Source: Pelomonas cellulosilytica
GTDB lineage: Bacteria > Pseudomonadota > Gammaproteobacteria > Burkholderiales > Burkholderiaceae_C
DNA: 64,000 nucleotides
NCBI RefSeq assembly: GCF_021353265.1
Contig: NZ_JAJTWU010000009.1
Span: forward strand, 1 to 64,000
Direction: 5' to 3'
Below the pieces are notes generated by a model that was not told the origin of the DNA, ran no database searches, and saw only the letters and a list, made by a program, of their open reading frames with translations. Below are positions 31,775-41,244 of this stretch, one piece after another. The position numbers were made by a program, and so were the translations under genes. The number at the start of each line of letters is the position of its first letter. Positions within the stretch are counted from its first letter, which is position 1.

Positions 31775-32692
31775 ATGAAAGCCGCCAGCGTCCTCGACAC
31801 CATTGGCAACACGCCCCACATCCGACTGCAGCGCCTCTTCGGCGGCGCTGAGGTCTGGGTCAAGTCCGAGCGCAGCAACCCGGGCGGATCGATCAAGGAC
31901 CGCATCGCGCTGGCGATGATCGAGGCCGCCGAGGCGAGCGGGCAGCTCAAGCCGGGCGGCACCATCGTCGAGCCGACTTCCGGCAACACCGGCGTGGGCC
32001 TGGCCATGGTGGCCGCCGTCAAGGGCTACAAGCTCATCCTCGTCATGCCCGACAGCATGAGCATCGAGCGCCGCCGCCTGATGCTGGCCTACGGCGCCAG
32101 CTTCGACCTGACGCCGCGCGAGAAGGGCATGAAGGGTGCCATCGCCCGAGCGAAGGAGCTGGTGGAGCAGCACCCGGGCTCGTGGATGCCGCAGCAGTTC
32201 GAGAACGCCGCCAACCCGGCCGTGCACGTGAAGACGACGGCGCAGGAGATCCTTCGCGACTTCCCCGAGGGCCTGGACGCGCTGATCACCGGCGTGGGCA
32301 CCGGCGGCCACATCACCGGCTGCGCACAGGTGCTCAAGGCGGCCTGGCCGCAGCTGAAGGTCTACGCCGTCGAGCCAACGGCCTCGCCCGTCATCAGCGG
32401 CGGCCAGCCCAGCCCGCATCCCATCCAGGGCATCGGTGCCGGCTTCATCCCGGCGGTGCTGGACACGGCTTCGCTCGACGGCGTCATCCAGGTCGAGGCC
32501 GAGGCGGCACGCGAATTCGCCCGCCGATGCGCCCGCGAGGAAGGCCTGCTCGTCGGCATTTCCAGCGGCGCCACGCTCGCGGCCATTGCACAGAAGCTAC
32601 CCGACCTGCCGGCTAACGCCCGCGTGCTGGGCTTCAACTACGACACCGGCGAACGCTACCTGTCGGTCGACGGCTTCCTTCCCCAAGCCTGA
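31775..32692 (+). CDS. cysK: Cysteine synthase A (O-acetylserine sulfhydrylase)
   Basis: A PLP enzyme making L-cysteine from O-acetylserine and sulfide. The 305-residue product starts at ATG 31775 after CCAGGAG. The PLP lysine is in NPGGSIKDR, the substrate loop is EPTSGNTG, and the phosphate-binding GTGTGG equivalent is [19 protein letters not shown] and GMKGAI favour CysK over CysM. A run of eight C lies just upstream of the ribosome-binding site. Confidence 0.9.
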   Translation: MKAASVLDTIGNTPHIRLQRLFGGAEVWVKSERSNPGGSIKDRIALAMIEAAEASGQLKPGGTIVEPTSGNTGVGLAMVAAVKGYKLILVMPDSMSIERRRLMLAYGASFDLTPREKGMKGAIARAKELVEQHPGSWMPQQFENAANPAVHVKTTAQEILRDFPEGLDALITGVGTGGHITGCAQVLKAAWPQLKVYAVEPTASPVISGGQPSPHPIQGIGAGFIPAVLDTASLDGVIQVEAEAAREFARRCAREEGLLVGISSGATLAAIAQKLPDLPANARVLGFNYDTGERYLSVDGFLPQA

Positions 32693-32737
32693 CAGTCGAC
32701 CGTCGACGTATCGCAACTCCCTAGGGGGAGGGCACTT

Positions 32738-33748
32738 TCACTCGCCCCCTGCGTCGTCGGGGTCGAAACCGTCGTTGTCCTTGCGCGCCTGGCGGGCTAG
32801 TTCCGCCTTCAGCGGCTTCAGCGACTCGATGAGGTCCTCCGGCGGATGTGCCCGGGCCATGCGCAGTGCGGGCGGCGGCAGGGCCGCGAGGTAGGACGGC
32901 CCGAAGACATGCTGCTGCTCCTGCCGGCCCGCCACCTGCAGGCCCAGTCCCAGCAGCAGCATTGCCGCGATGCCGATGTTCAGCGTGCGCTGGGCGCCGG
33001 GCCACACGAGCCGCGCATGCCAGGCGACGAGCGCCGCGCTCGCGAGCGGCAGTGTCAGCCCGTCCAGCGCCATCAGGCGCGGCCATGACAGCGCATAGGC
33101 GACGGCGGGCAGCAGCCAGTCCAGCACCTGCAGCACGACGAGCACGACCAGCGCGCGGCGCAAGTGGGTCGCGAACGGGAAGCGGTGCTGGAACAGCTTG
33201 CTCGCTAGTGACCACAGCCCTGCCCAGCCCAGCACGAAGGCAAGCGGCCCCAGCAGCGGCGCGGCGTAGCTGATCCAGCGCGTGTCGGGGTCGCTCTGAC
33301 TCCAGTGGTCCACCCACTGGAAGAACAGCATGGACAGCAACAGCAGCGGCAGCAGCGCCCAGTGGCGCGTGGGATGCACGATGAGCGCCTGCTCGGGGGG
33401 CAGCACGTCGGCGCTGGTGCGCAGGCGCAGCGGGCAGCCGGCCAGCTGGAAGGCGCCGCTGGCGGGCAGCACCGCCGCGGCTCCAGATGCCAGCCGCTTG
33501 CCGGCCACGCTGCCGCCGTTGCGGCTGTCCAGCAGCTTGAGCTGCACGCGGCCTTCGGGCGTGAACTGCAGCTCCGCATGCTCGGCGGCGAGGTGGGGGT
33601 CGTCCAGCACGATGTCGCAGGCCGGCGAACGGCCGATGCGTACCGGCCAGCCCGTTACGCGCTGCATCAGTGCCACTCGGCCATCGGGGCCCAGCAGCTC
33701 GACGACGGCGGCGTCCGGGGCGTTCACGGAGGTGTCCGCGGGAGGCAT
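32738..33748 (-). CDS. FHA-domain membrane protein
   Basis: A 336-residue protein. The N-terminal FHA domain (about 15-115) has GRSPACDIVLDD and an AEHAEL segment plus DSRNGG, the phosphothreonine-binding pattern. About five hydrophobic segments follow (from about residue 129, such as LLPLLLLSMLFFQWV) and a charged cytoplasmic tail. Its ATG overlaps the protease stop by one base (TGATG), so the two are coupled. The phosphopeptide partner is unknown; no Ser/Thr kinase gene is in the window. Confidence 0.82.
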   Translation of the reverse strand: MPPADTSVNAPDAAVVELLGPDGRVALMQRVTGWPVRIGRSPACDIVLDDPHLAAEHAELQFTPEGRVQLKLLDSRNGGSVAGKRLASGAAAVLPASGAFQLAGCPLRLRTSADVLPPEQALIVHPTRHWALLPLLLLSMLFFQWVDHWSQSDPDTRWISYAAPLLGPLAFVLGWAGLWSLASKLFQHRFPFATHLRRALVVLVVLQVLDWLLPAVAYALSWPRLMALDGLTLPLASAALVAWHARLVWPGAQRTLNIGIAAMLLLGLGLQVAGRQEQQHVFGPSYLAALPPPALRMARAHPPEDLIESLKPLKAELARQARKDNDGFDPDDAGGE

Positions 33749-35127
33749 CACTTCGCCTTGTTGTTCGTCCACGCGAAGCCCTCCAGGTAGTGCGCCGCGA
33801 GCTTGAGCGCGTTGTCGAAGCTGACGCCGCGGGCGTCGAAGCGGCCCAGCGCACCTTGGGTGGACGCGTCCACCGTCGTCACGAGCACGCTGAGGTCGTG
33901 CAAGCCTTCCAGCTTGCGGTAAGCGCGCAGGCAGACGACGGCGCGCAGCGGCAGGCCGTCGCGGTCGACGAACTGCTCCTTGCAATACGGCGCCGTGCGC
34001 GACTTGTCGGCCAGGCCCAGGCGTTCGTTGCGGAAGCTGGCCGAGTACTGCCGCGCGAAGCGCAGCGCGCCAAGCTTGCTGCCGTTGTAGGCCTCGTGGC
34101 TCATGTCGAGCCAGCCGGTCTGCAGGCTGCCGCTGACGAAGAGCGCATGGTCCATGCGGCACTGCGAGCGCTCGAAGTCCAGCCCCTTGCTGTCGGCCGC
34201 GTTGCCGCGGCCCCAGCAACGCATGAAGTCCTGCTTGGGCACCGGCAGCCGGTAGCGGTCGTTGTTGGCGCTCTCCCAGGGCAACGCGAGGAAGCGCGTC
34301 ACCAGCTCGTCCTGATAGGCCGTCAGCTGGTCGCGCAGCCGGCCCCAGGCGGCCGTGCGGATCGGCTTGGCAGCGAGGCTGCGCTTGACGAGGCTCTCGG
34401 CGAACTCACCCGGCACGAGGAAGCTGACCTGCTGCGCGAACAGCAGCGTCGACACGTTGACGCCGACGACGTAGCCGTCCTCGTCCAGCACCGGGCCGCC
34501 GCTCATGCCGGGGTTGATGCCGCCGGCGTAGTAGATGAGGGGGTCGAAGCTGCGCTCGACCAGCCCGTTGTAGTTGCCCTCGACGACGGCAAAGGCCACG
34601 TCGTGCGGGTTGCCCATCGAGTAGATGCGCTCGCCCTTGGCCAGCGGCTGGCTCTGCGGGCGGAACTGCAGTGCGCCGCGCCCCTTCAGGCCGCCGCCCT
34701 TGCCGTCTTCCACCGCGCGCAGCAGTGCAAGGTCGCGGCGGGCATCGAAGTCCAACAGCTCCAGCGCGCCGCCCTGGCCGTCGGTCGTCGCATAGCGCAG
34801 CCGGTAGCTTTCGGGCTCCAGCGCGAACTGGCTGACCACGTGGTAGTTCGTGACGATGTGGCCGTCGTTGCTGACGAGAAAACCTGAACCGACGGACGCC
34901 TGGCTGTCCTGCGTCTTCAGCAGCGTGCGGATCTGCAGCAACTGGCCCTTGCTGCGCTCGTACAGGCGCCGGGCGCTGGCAGACACGGTTGGGGCCGGCT
35001 GCGCTGCGGTGGGCGGCGCGGCCGGGGCCGGGGCCGACGCGGCGGGCGGTGGCGACTGCGCGCCGGCGGCAAATGCCAGGCCGGCCAGCAGCAGGCCCGG
35101 CAGGGACTTCAGACAGGACTTCAGCAA
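33748..35127 (-). CDS. Exported trypsin-like serine protease (S1C type)
   Basis: A secreted or periplasmic serine protease of 459 residues. Start: TTG at 35127 behind GGGAGG, followed by a signal peptide (LPGLLLAGLAFAAGAQS) and a Pro/Ala spacer. The triad is visible as His in GHIVTNYHVV, Asp in DARRDLALLRAV and Ser in NPGMSGGPVLD. There is no PDZ domain; instead a C-terminal region of about 200 residues of unknown fold with several Cys. It overlaps the DUF3025 gene by 7 bp and the FHA gene by 1 bp. Confidence 0.82.
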   Translation of the reverse strand: MLKSCLKSLPGLLLAGLAFAAGAQSPPPAASAPAPAAPPTAAQPAPTVSASARRLYERSKGQLLQIRTLLKTQDSQASVGSGFLVSNDGHIVTNYHVVSQFALEPESYRLRYATTDGQGGALELLDFDARRDLALLRAVEDGKGGGLKGRGALQFRPQSQPLAKGERIYSMGNPHDVAFAVVEGNYNGLVERSFDPLIYYAGGINPGMSGGPVLDEDGYVVGVNVSTLLFAQQVSFLVPGEFAESLVKRSLAAKPIRTAAWGRLRDQLTAYQDELVTRFLALPWESANNDRYRLPVPKQDFMRCWGRGNAADSKGLDFERSQCRMDHALFVSGSLQTGWLDMSHEAYNGSKLGALRFARQYSASFRNERLGLADKSRTAPYCKEQFVDRDGLPLRAVVCLRAYRKLEGLHDLSVLVTTVDASTQGALGRFDARGVSFDNALKLAAHYLEGFAWTNNKAK

Positions 35128-35822
35128 GCGAGACCTCCCATGGAGGGCGCCGATGCTAGCCGCTTTGCACGGAAGACCTGGGCATCGGCATAGAAGCCGC
35201 GTGACGCATTCGCCGGCCACCAGCCGGGAATGCCCAGCACCGGCAGCGGCGGCAGGTCGGCCGGCGCCAGCGCCGCGGGCAGCACGGGGGCATTGACGTC
35301 GTCCACCAGCAGCGCGCGGGCGCAGAGGGCTTTGCGTGGCGCGAGCAGCTTTTCGAGCAACGCATGGCCGACGATGAGGGCTTGTGCGCTGCGCCACAGC
35401 TCGCGGTGGCCGACGAAGAGGGCAGCCCAATCCTGCGCGCGAAGCGCCTGCCGCAGCGGCGCCGGCGCACTCAGCAGCAGGCCGCTTTCGTCCAGCAGCG
35501 TCAGCGCGTCGCGCAGCGGGCCGCGCCGGCCCGGCGTTGCCGGCGGGGCGGCCATGTGTGCGCGATTGAGCGCCGCCTTGAAGCCCGGGCAGCGCAGCCA
35601 GACGAGGCCGTTGAACAGGTCATGCGCGTTGTCGCGCGTGGGCACGCGGCCGGTGGCGGCCACGTGCTGCTCGTAGCCGCCGCTGCGCGGGCCGTCGGGC
35701 TCGAAGCGCTCATGGCCCAGCGCTGCGGCCACCTGCTCACCTGCCGCGAGCCGGGCCAGGACCGGCGTGGCGACCTCGCGGTAGGGCGCGAACCAGGGTT
35801 GGGCCCAGTCGGGCGCGATCAA
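35121..35822 (-). CDS. DUF3025 domain protein
   Basis: A 233-residue protein of unknown function. The family pattern NAHDLFNGLVWLRCPGFKAA is present near the middle. Start: TTG at 35822, overlapping the NYN gene stop as TTGA; no ATG or GTG in frame gives a better start, and the upstream frame is a shadow of the NYN gene. DUF3025 proteins are widespread in proteobacteria and have no assigned activity. It lies inside a run of coupled genes. Confidence 0.78.
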   Translation of the reverse strand: MIAPDWAQPWFAPYREVATPVLARLAAGEQVAAALGHERFEPDGPRSGGYEQHVAATGRVPTRDNAHDLFNGLVWLRCPGFKAALNRAHMAAPPATPGRRGPLRDALTLLDESGLLLSAPAPLRQALRAQDWAALFVGHRELWRSAQALIVGHALLEKLLAPRKALCARALLVDDVNAPVLPAALAPADLPPLPVLGIPGWWPANASRGFYADAQVFRAKRLASAPSMGGLAC

Positions 35823-36985
35823 GTGGCGAAGCGCACCTGGTTTGGCTGCTTGGCCGGCTGCAGCTGGAAGGCGTGCGGATGCTTGCGGAACAGCTTGGTC
35901 GACGGCGCGGACTTGGCCAGGAGGCCGGCGTCCTTCAGCACCTTGGCGGCGGCGCCAAGGTCGTGCCACTGGCCGTCGGCCAGCTTGGGCAGCAGCGCCA
36001 GCACGGCGTTGATCTCCTTGGCGGCGGCCACCTGCGGGTCGTCAGCGGTGGTCGTCGGCGCCTTGGCGGGGGCACGCGCCGCTGGCTTGGGCGTCGGAGC
36101 TGCGGCCGGTGCGGCTTCTGCCGGCGACTCGGCCGCGGTGGAGGCCTTCACGGCGGCCTTCGTTTCGAGCCTGACATCACGCTTGGCCGCACCCTTGGCG
36201 GTCGGCTTGCCGTCGGCTTTTGCGGCCGTCTTGCGTGCCGCCTTGCCGGCCGGCTTGGCCGGCGCGGCGGCCTCGACAGGCTCTGCCGCCGGGGGCGGTG
36301 CTGCGGGAGCGGTTGACGGGAGCGCCACCGCCTCCATGGCCGGCGGCGGTAAAGCGACCAGCAGCGCCGCGTCGTCGGCGACCGGCGCTGCCGGCAACGC
36401 GACGGAGGCCTCGCCACGCGGCGGGCGGGCTGCCGGGCCGCCACGAGGCGGCTCGACCTGCGGGCGGCCAGGGCCCGCACCGCGGCCGCCACTGCGGCGC
36501 GCGTTGCGGCCACCACCCGTCGGCTTTGCGGGGGCGCTGTCGCGGGCCGCGCGGCCCGTGCCGTGCGCCAGCTCGTTGAACTGGTCGTAGATCTGGATGA
36601 CGCCGTCGCCCGTCTTGCCGTACTGGCCGAAGCCGCGCAGCCAGGCGCCCTTCTCGCGCAGCCGCAGCACCAACGGCGCAAAGTCGCTGTCCGACGACAC
36701 GAGCACGATGACGTCGGGCTTCTCGGTGATGGCCAGGTCCACCGCGTCGGCGGCCAGCGCGATGTCCGTCGAGTTCTTGCCGATGGCCAGGTTGACGATC
36801 GCGCGCAGGCCCAGCCGCTTCAGGAAGTTCTGCTCGCGCAGCGCCTGCTCGGCGTTGCAATAGGCGCGGCGGATGTGGGCCGCGCCGTAGTCCTTGAACA
36901 CCATGGCCAGCGCCTGCTCGATGACGTCGGTGGCGACGTTGTCGAAGTCGACGAGGAAGGCGACTTTCTTGCCGGATGCGTTCAT
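35819..36985 (-). CDS. NYN (LabA/DUF88) domain protein with LOTUS-like C terminus
   Basis: A 388-residue protein. The N-terminal NYN/PIN-like nuclease domain (about 1-150) has acidic motifs [13 protein letters not shown] (13-16 DFDN), [10 protein letters not shown] (71-80) and SSDSDF (97-102), the layout of metal-dependent RNases. A long Ala/Pro/Lys-rich linker follows (about 160-300). The final 75 residues ([20 protein letters not shown]..., then [10 protein letters not shown]) resemble an OST-HTH/LOTUS RNA-binding domain; that call is tentative. The start overlaps the pyrC stop (ATGA). Confidence 0.82.
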   Translation of the reverse strand: MNASGKKVAFLVDFDNVATDVIEQALAMVFKDYGAAHIRRAYCNAEQALREQNFLKRLGLRAIVNLAIGKNSTDIALAADAVDLAITEKPDVIVLVSSDSDFAPLVLRLREKGAWLRGFGQYGKTGDGVIQIYDQFNELAHGTGRAARDSAPAKPTGGGRNARRSGGRGAGPGRPQVEPPRGGPAARPPRGEASVALPAAPVADDAALLVALPPPAMEAVALPSTAPAAPPPAAEPVEAAAPAKPAGKAARKTAAKADGKPTAKGAAKRDVRLETKAAVKASTAAESPAEAAPAAAPTPKPAARAPAKAPTTTADDPQVAAAKEINAVLALLPKLADGQWHDLGAAAKVLKDAGLLAKSAPSTKLFRKHPHAFQLQPAKQPNQVRFAT

Positions 36986-38016
36986 GCCTGCAGTTTCCAG
37001 TTCAGGGTGTCGCCGCCGCGCAGCGGCTTGAGTTGCGCCTCGCCGAAGGGCACGGCCTCGGGCAGCGTCCACGTCTCGCGCTTGAGCGTGACGGTGCCGG
37101 TGTTGCGCGGCAGGCCGTAGAAATCGGGGCCGTGGTGGCCGGCGAAGGCGTCGAGCTTGTCGAGTGCGCCGATGGCCTCGAACGCCTCGGCATACAGCTC
37201 CAGCGCCGACACGGCCGTGAAACAGCCGGCGCCGCACACCGAGTTCTCCTTCAGCTGCGCCGCATGCGGGGCGCTGTCGGTGCCGAGGAAGAACTTCGGC
37301 AGGCCTGATGCGGCGGCCTTCAGCAGCGCCTGACGGTGCTCCTCGCGCTTGAGCACGGGCAGGCAGTAGTAGTGCGGGCGCAGGCCACCGGTGAAGATGG
37401 CGTTGCGGTTGTAGAGCAGGTGCTGCGGCGTGATCGTCGCGGCCGTGAAGCGGTCGCTGTCGGTCACGTACTGCGCGGCTTCCTGGGTCGTGATGTGCTC
37501 GAACACGACCTTCAGCTCGGGCATGGCCGCGCGCAGCGGCGTCATGACGCGGTCGACGAAGACGGCCTCGCGGTCGAAGATGTCGATGTCGCCGTCAGTG
37601 ACCTCGCCGTGCACGAGGAACAGCAGGCCCTCGCGCTGCATCGCCTCCAGCGTCTTGTAGGTCTTGCGGATGTCCGTCACGCCGGCATCGCTGTTGGTCG
37701 TCGCGCCGGCCGGGTAGAGCTTCAGGGCCACGACGCCGGCGTCCTTGGCGCGCTTGATCTCGTCCGGCGGCGTGTTGTCCGTCAGGTACATCGTCATCAG
37801 CGGCTGAAAGTCCGAGCCTGCCGGTCGTGCGGCCAGGATGCGCTCGCGGTAGGCGAGGGCCTGCGCGGCGGTCGTGACCGGCGGTCGCAGGTTGGGCATG
37901 ACGATGGCGCGTGCGAACTGGCGCGCGGTGTACGGCAGCACGCTGGCCAGCGCGGCATCGTCGCGCAGGTGCAGGTGCCAGTCGTCCGGGCGGGTGAGGG
38001 TGAGCGTGTCGGTCAT
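36982..38016 (-). CDS. pyrC: Dihydroorotase
   Basis: This enzyme catalyses the third step of pyrimidine synthesis, cyclising carbamoyl-aspartate to dihydroorotate. The 344-residue product is the PyrC type, with zinc ligands in [13 protein letters not shown], the metal-bridging lysine in [19 protein letters not shown], and LVHGEVTD and LGTDSAPH further on. It overlaps the LysR gene upstream and the NYN gene downstream by 4 bp each, an unusual setting for pyrC. Confidence 0.96.
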   Translation of the reverse strand: MTDTLTLTRPDDWHLHLRDDAALASVLPYTARQFARAIVMPNLRPPVTTAAQALAYRERILAARPAGSDFQPLMTMYLTDNTPPDEIKRAKDAGVVALKLYPAGATTNSDAGVTDIRKTYKTLEAMQREGLLFLVHGEVTDGDIDIFDREAVFVDRVMTPLRAAMPELKVVFEHITTQEAAQYVTDSDRFTAATITPQHLLYNRNAIFTGGLRPHYYCLPVLKREEHRQALLKAAASGLPKFFLGTDSAPHAAQLKENSVCGAGCFTAVSALELYAEAFEAIGALDKLDAFAGHHGPDFYGLPRNTGTVTLKRETWTLPEAVPFGEAQLKPLRGGDTLNWKLQA

Positions 38017-38945
38017 GGGGCGGGATTGTCGTCGGCCAGGTGGGCGCCGAGCAGGCCGGTCAGCCAGTCCATGAACACGCGCACCCGCCGCGGCGTGTGG
38101 CGGCGCTGGCTCATGACCAGCTGCACCGGCAGCGGCGCCGGTTCGTGGCCCGGCAGCAGCCGCACCAGCCGCCCGTCGGCGACGGCCGCGCGTAGCCCGA
38201 CGCAGGGCGCCTGCACGATGCCCATGCCGGCCAGCGCCGCAGCCTCATAGGCGTCGGTGTGGTTGACGCTGACGCGCGCGGGCAGCACCACGCTGTGCGG
38301 CTGCCCGGCAGCGTCAACCCAGTCGAAGCGCGCCCGGCGGTCCGCCCAGGTCTGGCTGTAGTGCACGAGCTGATGGTTGTGTGCGACGAGGTCCTCAGGC
38401 GTCCGCGGGGTGCCATGCGAGGCGAGGTAGGCGGGGCTGGCAACGTTCACCATGCGCAGTTGTCCCAGCGGCTTGGCCACCAGCATCGGGTCGTGAACGG
38501 CACCGACGCGCAGCACGCAGTCGAACCCTTCCTCGACGAGGTCCACGCGCCGGTCGGTGCAGCTCAGTTCAACCTGCAGGCCGGCGTGTTCGGCCAGGAA
38601 GTGCGGCAGCGCCGGCATCACCACGTCCAGCGCGAGGCGCACCGGCAGGTCCACGCGCAGCCGGCCGCCGAGCTGCTGGTCCTGCTGGAACAGCGCCTCG
38701 ATCTCGGCCGCGTCTGCCACCAGCGAGCGGGCGCGCTCGGCCAGCAGCTCGCCGTCCGGCGTAAGGCTGACGCGTCGCGTCGTCCGCTGGAACAGCCGCG
38801 TGCCGAGCTGGGTCTCCAGGTCACGCACGATCTGGCTGACGCGGCCCTTGGGCAGTCCCAGCTCATCGGCCGCGCGGCTGAAATGTGCCAGCTCGGCGAC
38901 CTGCAGGAAGACGCGCAGCGCGGACAAGTCCAAATTGTTCGACAT
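38013..38945 (-). CDS. LysR-type transcriptional regulator
   Basis: A 310-residue regulator with an N-terminal winged HTH ([40 protein letters not shown]) and a C-terminal periplasmic-binding-like effector domain. It is divergent from an SDR gene across a 90-bp region with repeated AAGTGAACA sites, so it probably controls that gene and itself. Its stop overlaps the pyrC start (ATGA), placing pyrC in its transcription unit. Confidence 0.93.
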   Translation of the reverse strand: MSNNLDLSALRVFLQVAELAHFSRAADELGLPKGRVSQIVRDLETQLGTRLFQRTTRRVSLTPDGELLAERARSLVADAAEIEALFQQDQQLGGRLRVDLPVRLALDVVMPALPHFLAEHAGLQVELSCTDRRVDLVEEGFDCVLRVGAVHDPMLVAKPLGQLRMVNVASPAYLASHGTPRTPEDLVAHNHQLVHYSQTWADRRARFDWVDAAGQPHSVVLPARVSVNHTDAYEAAALAGMGIVQAPCVGLRAAVADGRLVRLLPGHEPAPLPVQLVMSQRRHTPRRVRVFMDWLTGLLGAHLADDNPAP

Positions 38946-38946
38946 T

Positions 38947-38997
38947 AAGTGAACAGTAAGTTCAATACAATGGACTTTATCGCATATGAAGTGAACA
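38947..38997. promoter_or_regulatory. Direct repeats in the LysR/SDR divergent promoter
   Basis: AAGTGAACA occurs at 38947-38955 and 38989-38997, 42 bp (four helical turns) apart, with TTCAAT between in opposite sense and a further CTGAACA just before the SDR start. This is a likely LysR-regulator binding region. Confidence 0.5.
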
Positions 38998-39035
38998 ATA
39001 GAGTCTGTTCCGTCCCATCACTCACGGAACTGAAC

Positions 39036-39794
39036 ATGACCTCCCCCTCTCTCACGCTGATCACCGGCGGCAGCCGCGGCCTCGGTGCAGCGATGGCGCT
39101 GGCCCTGGCACGCGACGGCCACGACATCCTGCTGACCTACCGCGAAGCCGCCGGCGCAGCTGAAGCGATCACCGCGCAAATCCGGTCGCTGGGCCGCCGC
39201 GCACTGGCGCTGCCACTGGACGTGGCTGACACGGCGGGCTTTCCCGCCTTCGTCGAGCAGGTCCGCCAGGTCCTGCAGGCCTGGGGCGCCCACCGGCTGG
39301 ACGGCCTCGTCAACAACGCCGGCGCTGGCGCCTATGCTGCTTTCGCCGACACGACGCCCGCCCAGTTCGACACCATGTTGGCCGTCCACCTGAGAGGCCC
39401 GTTCTTCCTGACGCAGGCGCTGCTGCCGCTGCTCGCCGACGGCGCGCGCATCCTGAACATCTCCAGCGGCCTGGCCCGCTTCACGATTCCCGGCTACGGC
39501 GCGTATGCGGCGATGAAGGGGGCGGTCGAGGTGCTGAGCCGCTACCAGGCCAGGGAACTTGCGGCGCGCGGCATCCGCGTCAACACGCTGGCGCCGGGCG
39601 CCGTTGCGACCGACTTCGGCGGCGGTGCCGTGCGCGACGATGCGCAGCTGAATGCGTTCATCGCGTCGGTCACGGCGCTGGCCCGCGTCGGCGAGCCCGA
39701 CGACATCGGCGGTGCCGCGGCCGCGCTGATGCGCCCGGGCGCGGGCTGGATCACCGGCCAGCGCGTGGAGGCTTCGGGCGGAATGTTCCTCTGA
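39036..39794 (+). CDS. Short-chain dehydrogenase/reductase (SDR)
   Basis: A 252-residue NAD(P)-dependent oxidoreductase starting at ATG 39036 (MTSPSLTLITGGSRGLGAAM). It has TGGSRGLG, NNAGAG, the Ser in LNISSGLA and YAAMKGA (Tyr-x3-Lys). The C-terminal WITGQRVEASGGMFL is typical of FabG-like members. Divergent from the LysR gene, whose product probably regulates it. Substrate unknown. Confidence 0.93.
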   Translation: MTSPSLTLITGGSRGLGAAMALALARDGHDILLTYREAAGAAEAITAQIRSLGRRALALPLDVADTAGFPAFVEQVRQVLQAWGAHRLDGLVNNAGAGAYAAFADTTPAQFDTMLAVHLRGPFFLTQALLPLLADGARILNISSGLARFTIPGYGAYAAMKGAVEVLSRYQARELAARGIRVNTLAPGAVATDFGGGAVRDDAQLNAFIASVTALARVGEPDDIGGAAAALMRPGAGWITGQRVEASGGMFL

Positions 39795-39804
39795 CGCTGA
39801 CAGG

Positions 39805-39830
39805 ACGAGGCCCGCATCGGCGGGCCTCGT
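39805..39830. terminator. Bidirectional terminator between SDR and gltL
   Basis: ACGAGGCCCG (39805-39814) pairs with CGGGCCTCGT (39821-39830), giving a near-symmetric stem in the gap between two converging genes. A TTTCAG tract follows on the plus strand. Confidence 0.75.
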
Positions 39831-39831
39831 T

Positions 39832-40566
39832 TCAGTGTTGCAGGATCTTGGCGAGGAAGTCCTTGGCCCGAGGCGAGCGCTCCTCGGGCTTGCCGAAGAA
39901 GTCGGCGCTGGTGCAGTCCTCGATGATCTTGCCGGCGTCCATGAAGATGACGCGGTTGCTGACGCGTTTAGCGAAGCCCATCTCGTGCGTCACGCACATC
40001 ATCGTCATGCCCTCCTGCGCGAGCTTGACCATGACATCCAGCACTTCGCCCACCATCTCCGGGTCCAGCGCCGACGTGGGTTCGTCGAACAGCATGACGA
40101 TGGGGTCCATCGATAGCGCCCGCGCGATGGCCACGCGCTGCTGCTGGCCGCCGGACAGCTGGCCGGGGAATTTGTCCTTGTGCGCGGACAGGCCCACGCG
40201 GTCCAGCATCTTCAAGCCGCGCGCTTTGGCGTCATCGGCCGAGCGGCCCAGCACCTTGACCTGGGCGATGGTCAGGTTCTCCGTCACCGACAGGTGCGGG
40301 AAAAGCTCGAAATGCTGGAACACCATACCCACGCGCGAGCGCAGCTTGGGCAGGTTGGTCTTGGGGTCTGCGATGGAGATGCCGTCAACGACGATGTCAC
40401 CCTTCTGGAAGGGCTCCAGCGCGTTGACCGTCTTGATCAGCGTCGACTTGCCCGAGCCCGACGGCCCGCAGACGACGACGACCTCGCCCTTCTTGATGGA
40501 GGTGGTGCAGTCGGTCAGCACCTGGAAGCTGCCGTACCACTTGGAGACGTTCTTGATGTCGATCAC
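39832..40566 (-). CDS. gltL: Glutamate/aspartate ABC importer, ATP-binding protein
   Basis: A 244-residue ATPase powering polar amino acid uptake. It has Walker [14 protein letters not shown], the signature [16 protein letters not shown], Walker [15 protein letters not shown] and the switch His in CVTHEMGF. It is the last gene of the gltI-gltJ-gltK-gltL operon, 9 bp after gltK. Confidence 0.95.
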   Translation of the reverse strand: MIDIKNVSKWYGSFQVLTDCTTSIKKGEVVVVCGPSGSGKSTLIKTVNALEPFQKGDIVVDGISIADPKTNLPKLRSRVGMVFQHFELFPHLSVTENLTIAQVKVLGRSADDAKARGLKMLDRVGLSAHKDKFPGQLSGGQQQRVAIARALSMDPIVMLFDEPTSALDPEMVGEVLDVMVKLAQEGMTMMCVTHEMGFAKRVSNRVIFMDAGKIIEDCTSADFFGKPEERSPRAKDFLAKILQH

Positions 40567-40575
40567 GGCTGATCC

Positions 40576-41244
40576 TTATCGAATGATGGCGATCTTCTTC
40601 TGCAGCTCGCGCACCAGGCGCGACAGGCCGAAGCAGATGACGAAGTAGACGACGGCGGCGACGAGGTAGGTCTCGACCGGGCGGTTGAAGTTCTTGCCGG
40701 CGACCTCGAAGCCCTTGAGCAGGTCGTATTCGCCGACCGCATAGACCAGCGACGTGTCCTGGAACAGGATGATGGTCTGTGTCAGCAGTACCGGCAGCAT
40801 GTTGCGGAAGGCCTGCGGCAGCACGACGAGCTTCATCGTCTGGCTGTAGCTCATGCCGAGCGCGTAGCCGGCATTCACCTGGCCGCGCGAGACGGACTGG
40901 ATGCCCGCACGCATGATCTCGGAGTAGTACGTCGCCTCGAACAGCGTGAACGTGATGAGGGCCGACATCTGTCCGCCCAGCGGCCCGAGCAGCTTGGGAA
41001 TCAGCAGGAAGAACCACAGGATCACCATCACCAGCGGGATGGAGCGCAGCGTGTCGACGTAGAGGGCCGCCGGCGCCGACAGCCACTTGTGGCTGGACAG
41101 CCGCATCATCGCCAGCAGCGTGCCCAGCACGATGCCGCCGACCATGGCGACCAGCGTCAGCTGGATGGAGAACCAGAAGCCCTTAGCGACGAAGCTCTGG
41201 ATGACCGCCCAGTTCAGGAAGGAGTAGTCGAGGTTCAGCATCAC
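40576..41244 (-). CDS. gltK: Glutamate/aspartate ABC importer, permease GltK
   Basis: A 222-residue inner-membrane permease of the HisM/GlnP type. The coupling-loop EAA motif is seen around YSEIMRAGIQSVSRGQVNAG, followed by ALGMSYSQTMKLVVLPQAFR. About five hydrophobic segments. The start overlaps the gltJ stop (ATGA), so both permease subunits are translated together. Confidence 0.93.
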   Translation of the reverse strand: MMLNLDYSFLNWAVIQSFVAKGFWFSIQLTLVAMVGGIVLGTLLAMMRLSSHKWLSAPAALYVDTLRSIPLVMVILWFFLLIPKLLGPLGGQMSALITFTLFEATYYSEIMRAGIQSVSRGQVNAGYALGMSYSQTMKLVVLPQAFRNMLPVLLTQTIILFQDTSLVYAVGEYDLLKGFEVAGKNFNRPVETYLVAAVVYFVICFGLSRLVRELQKKIAIIR

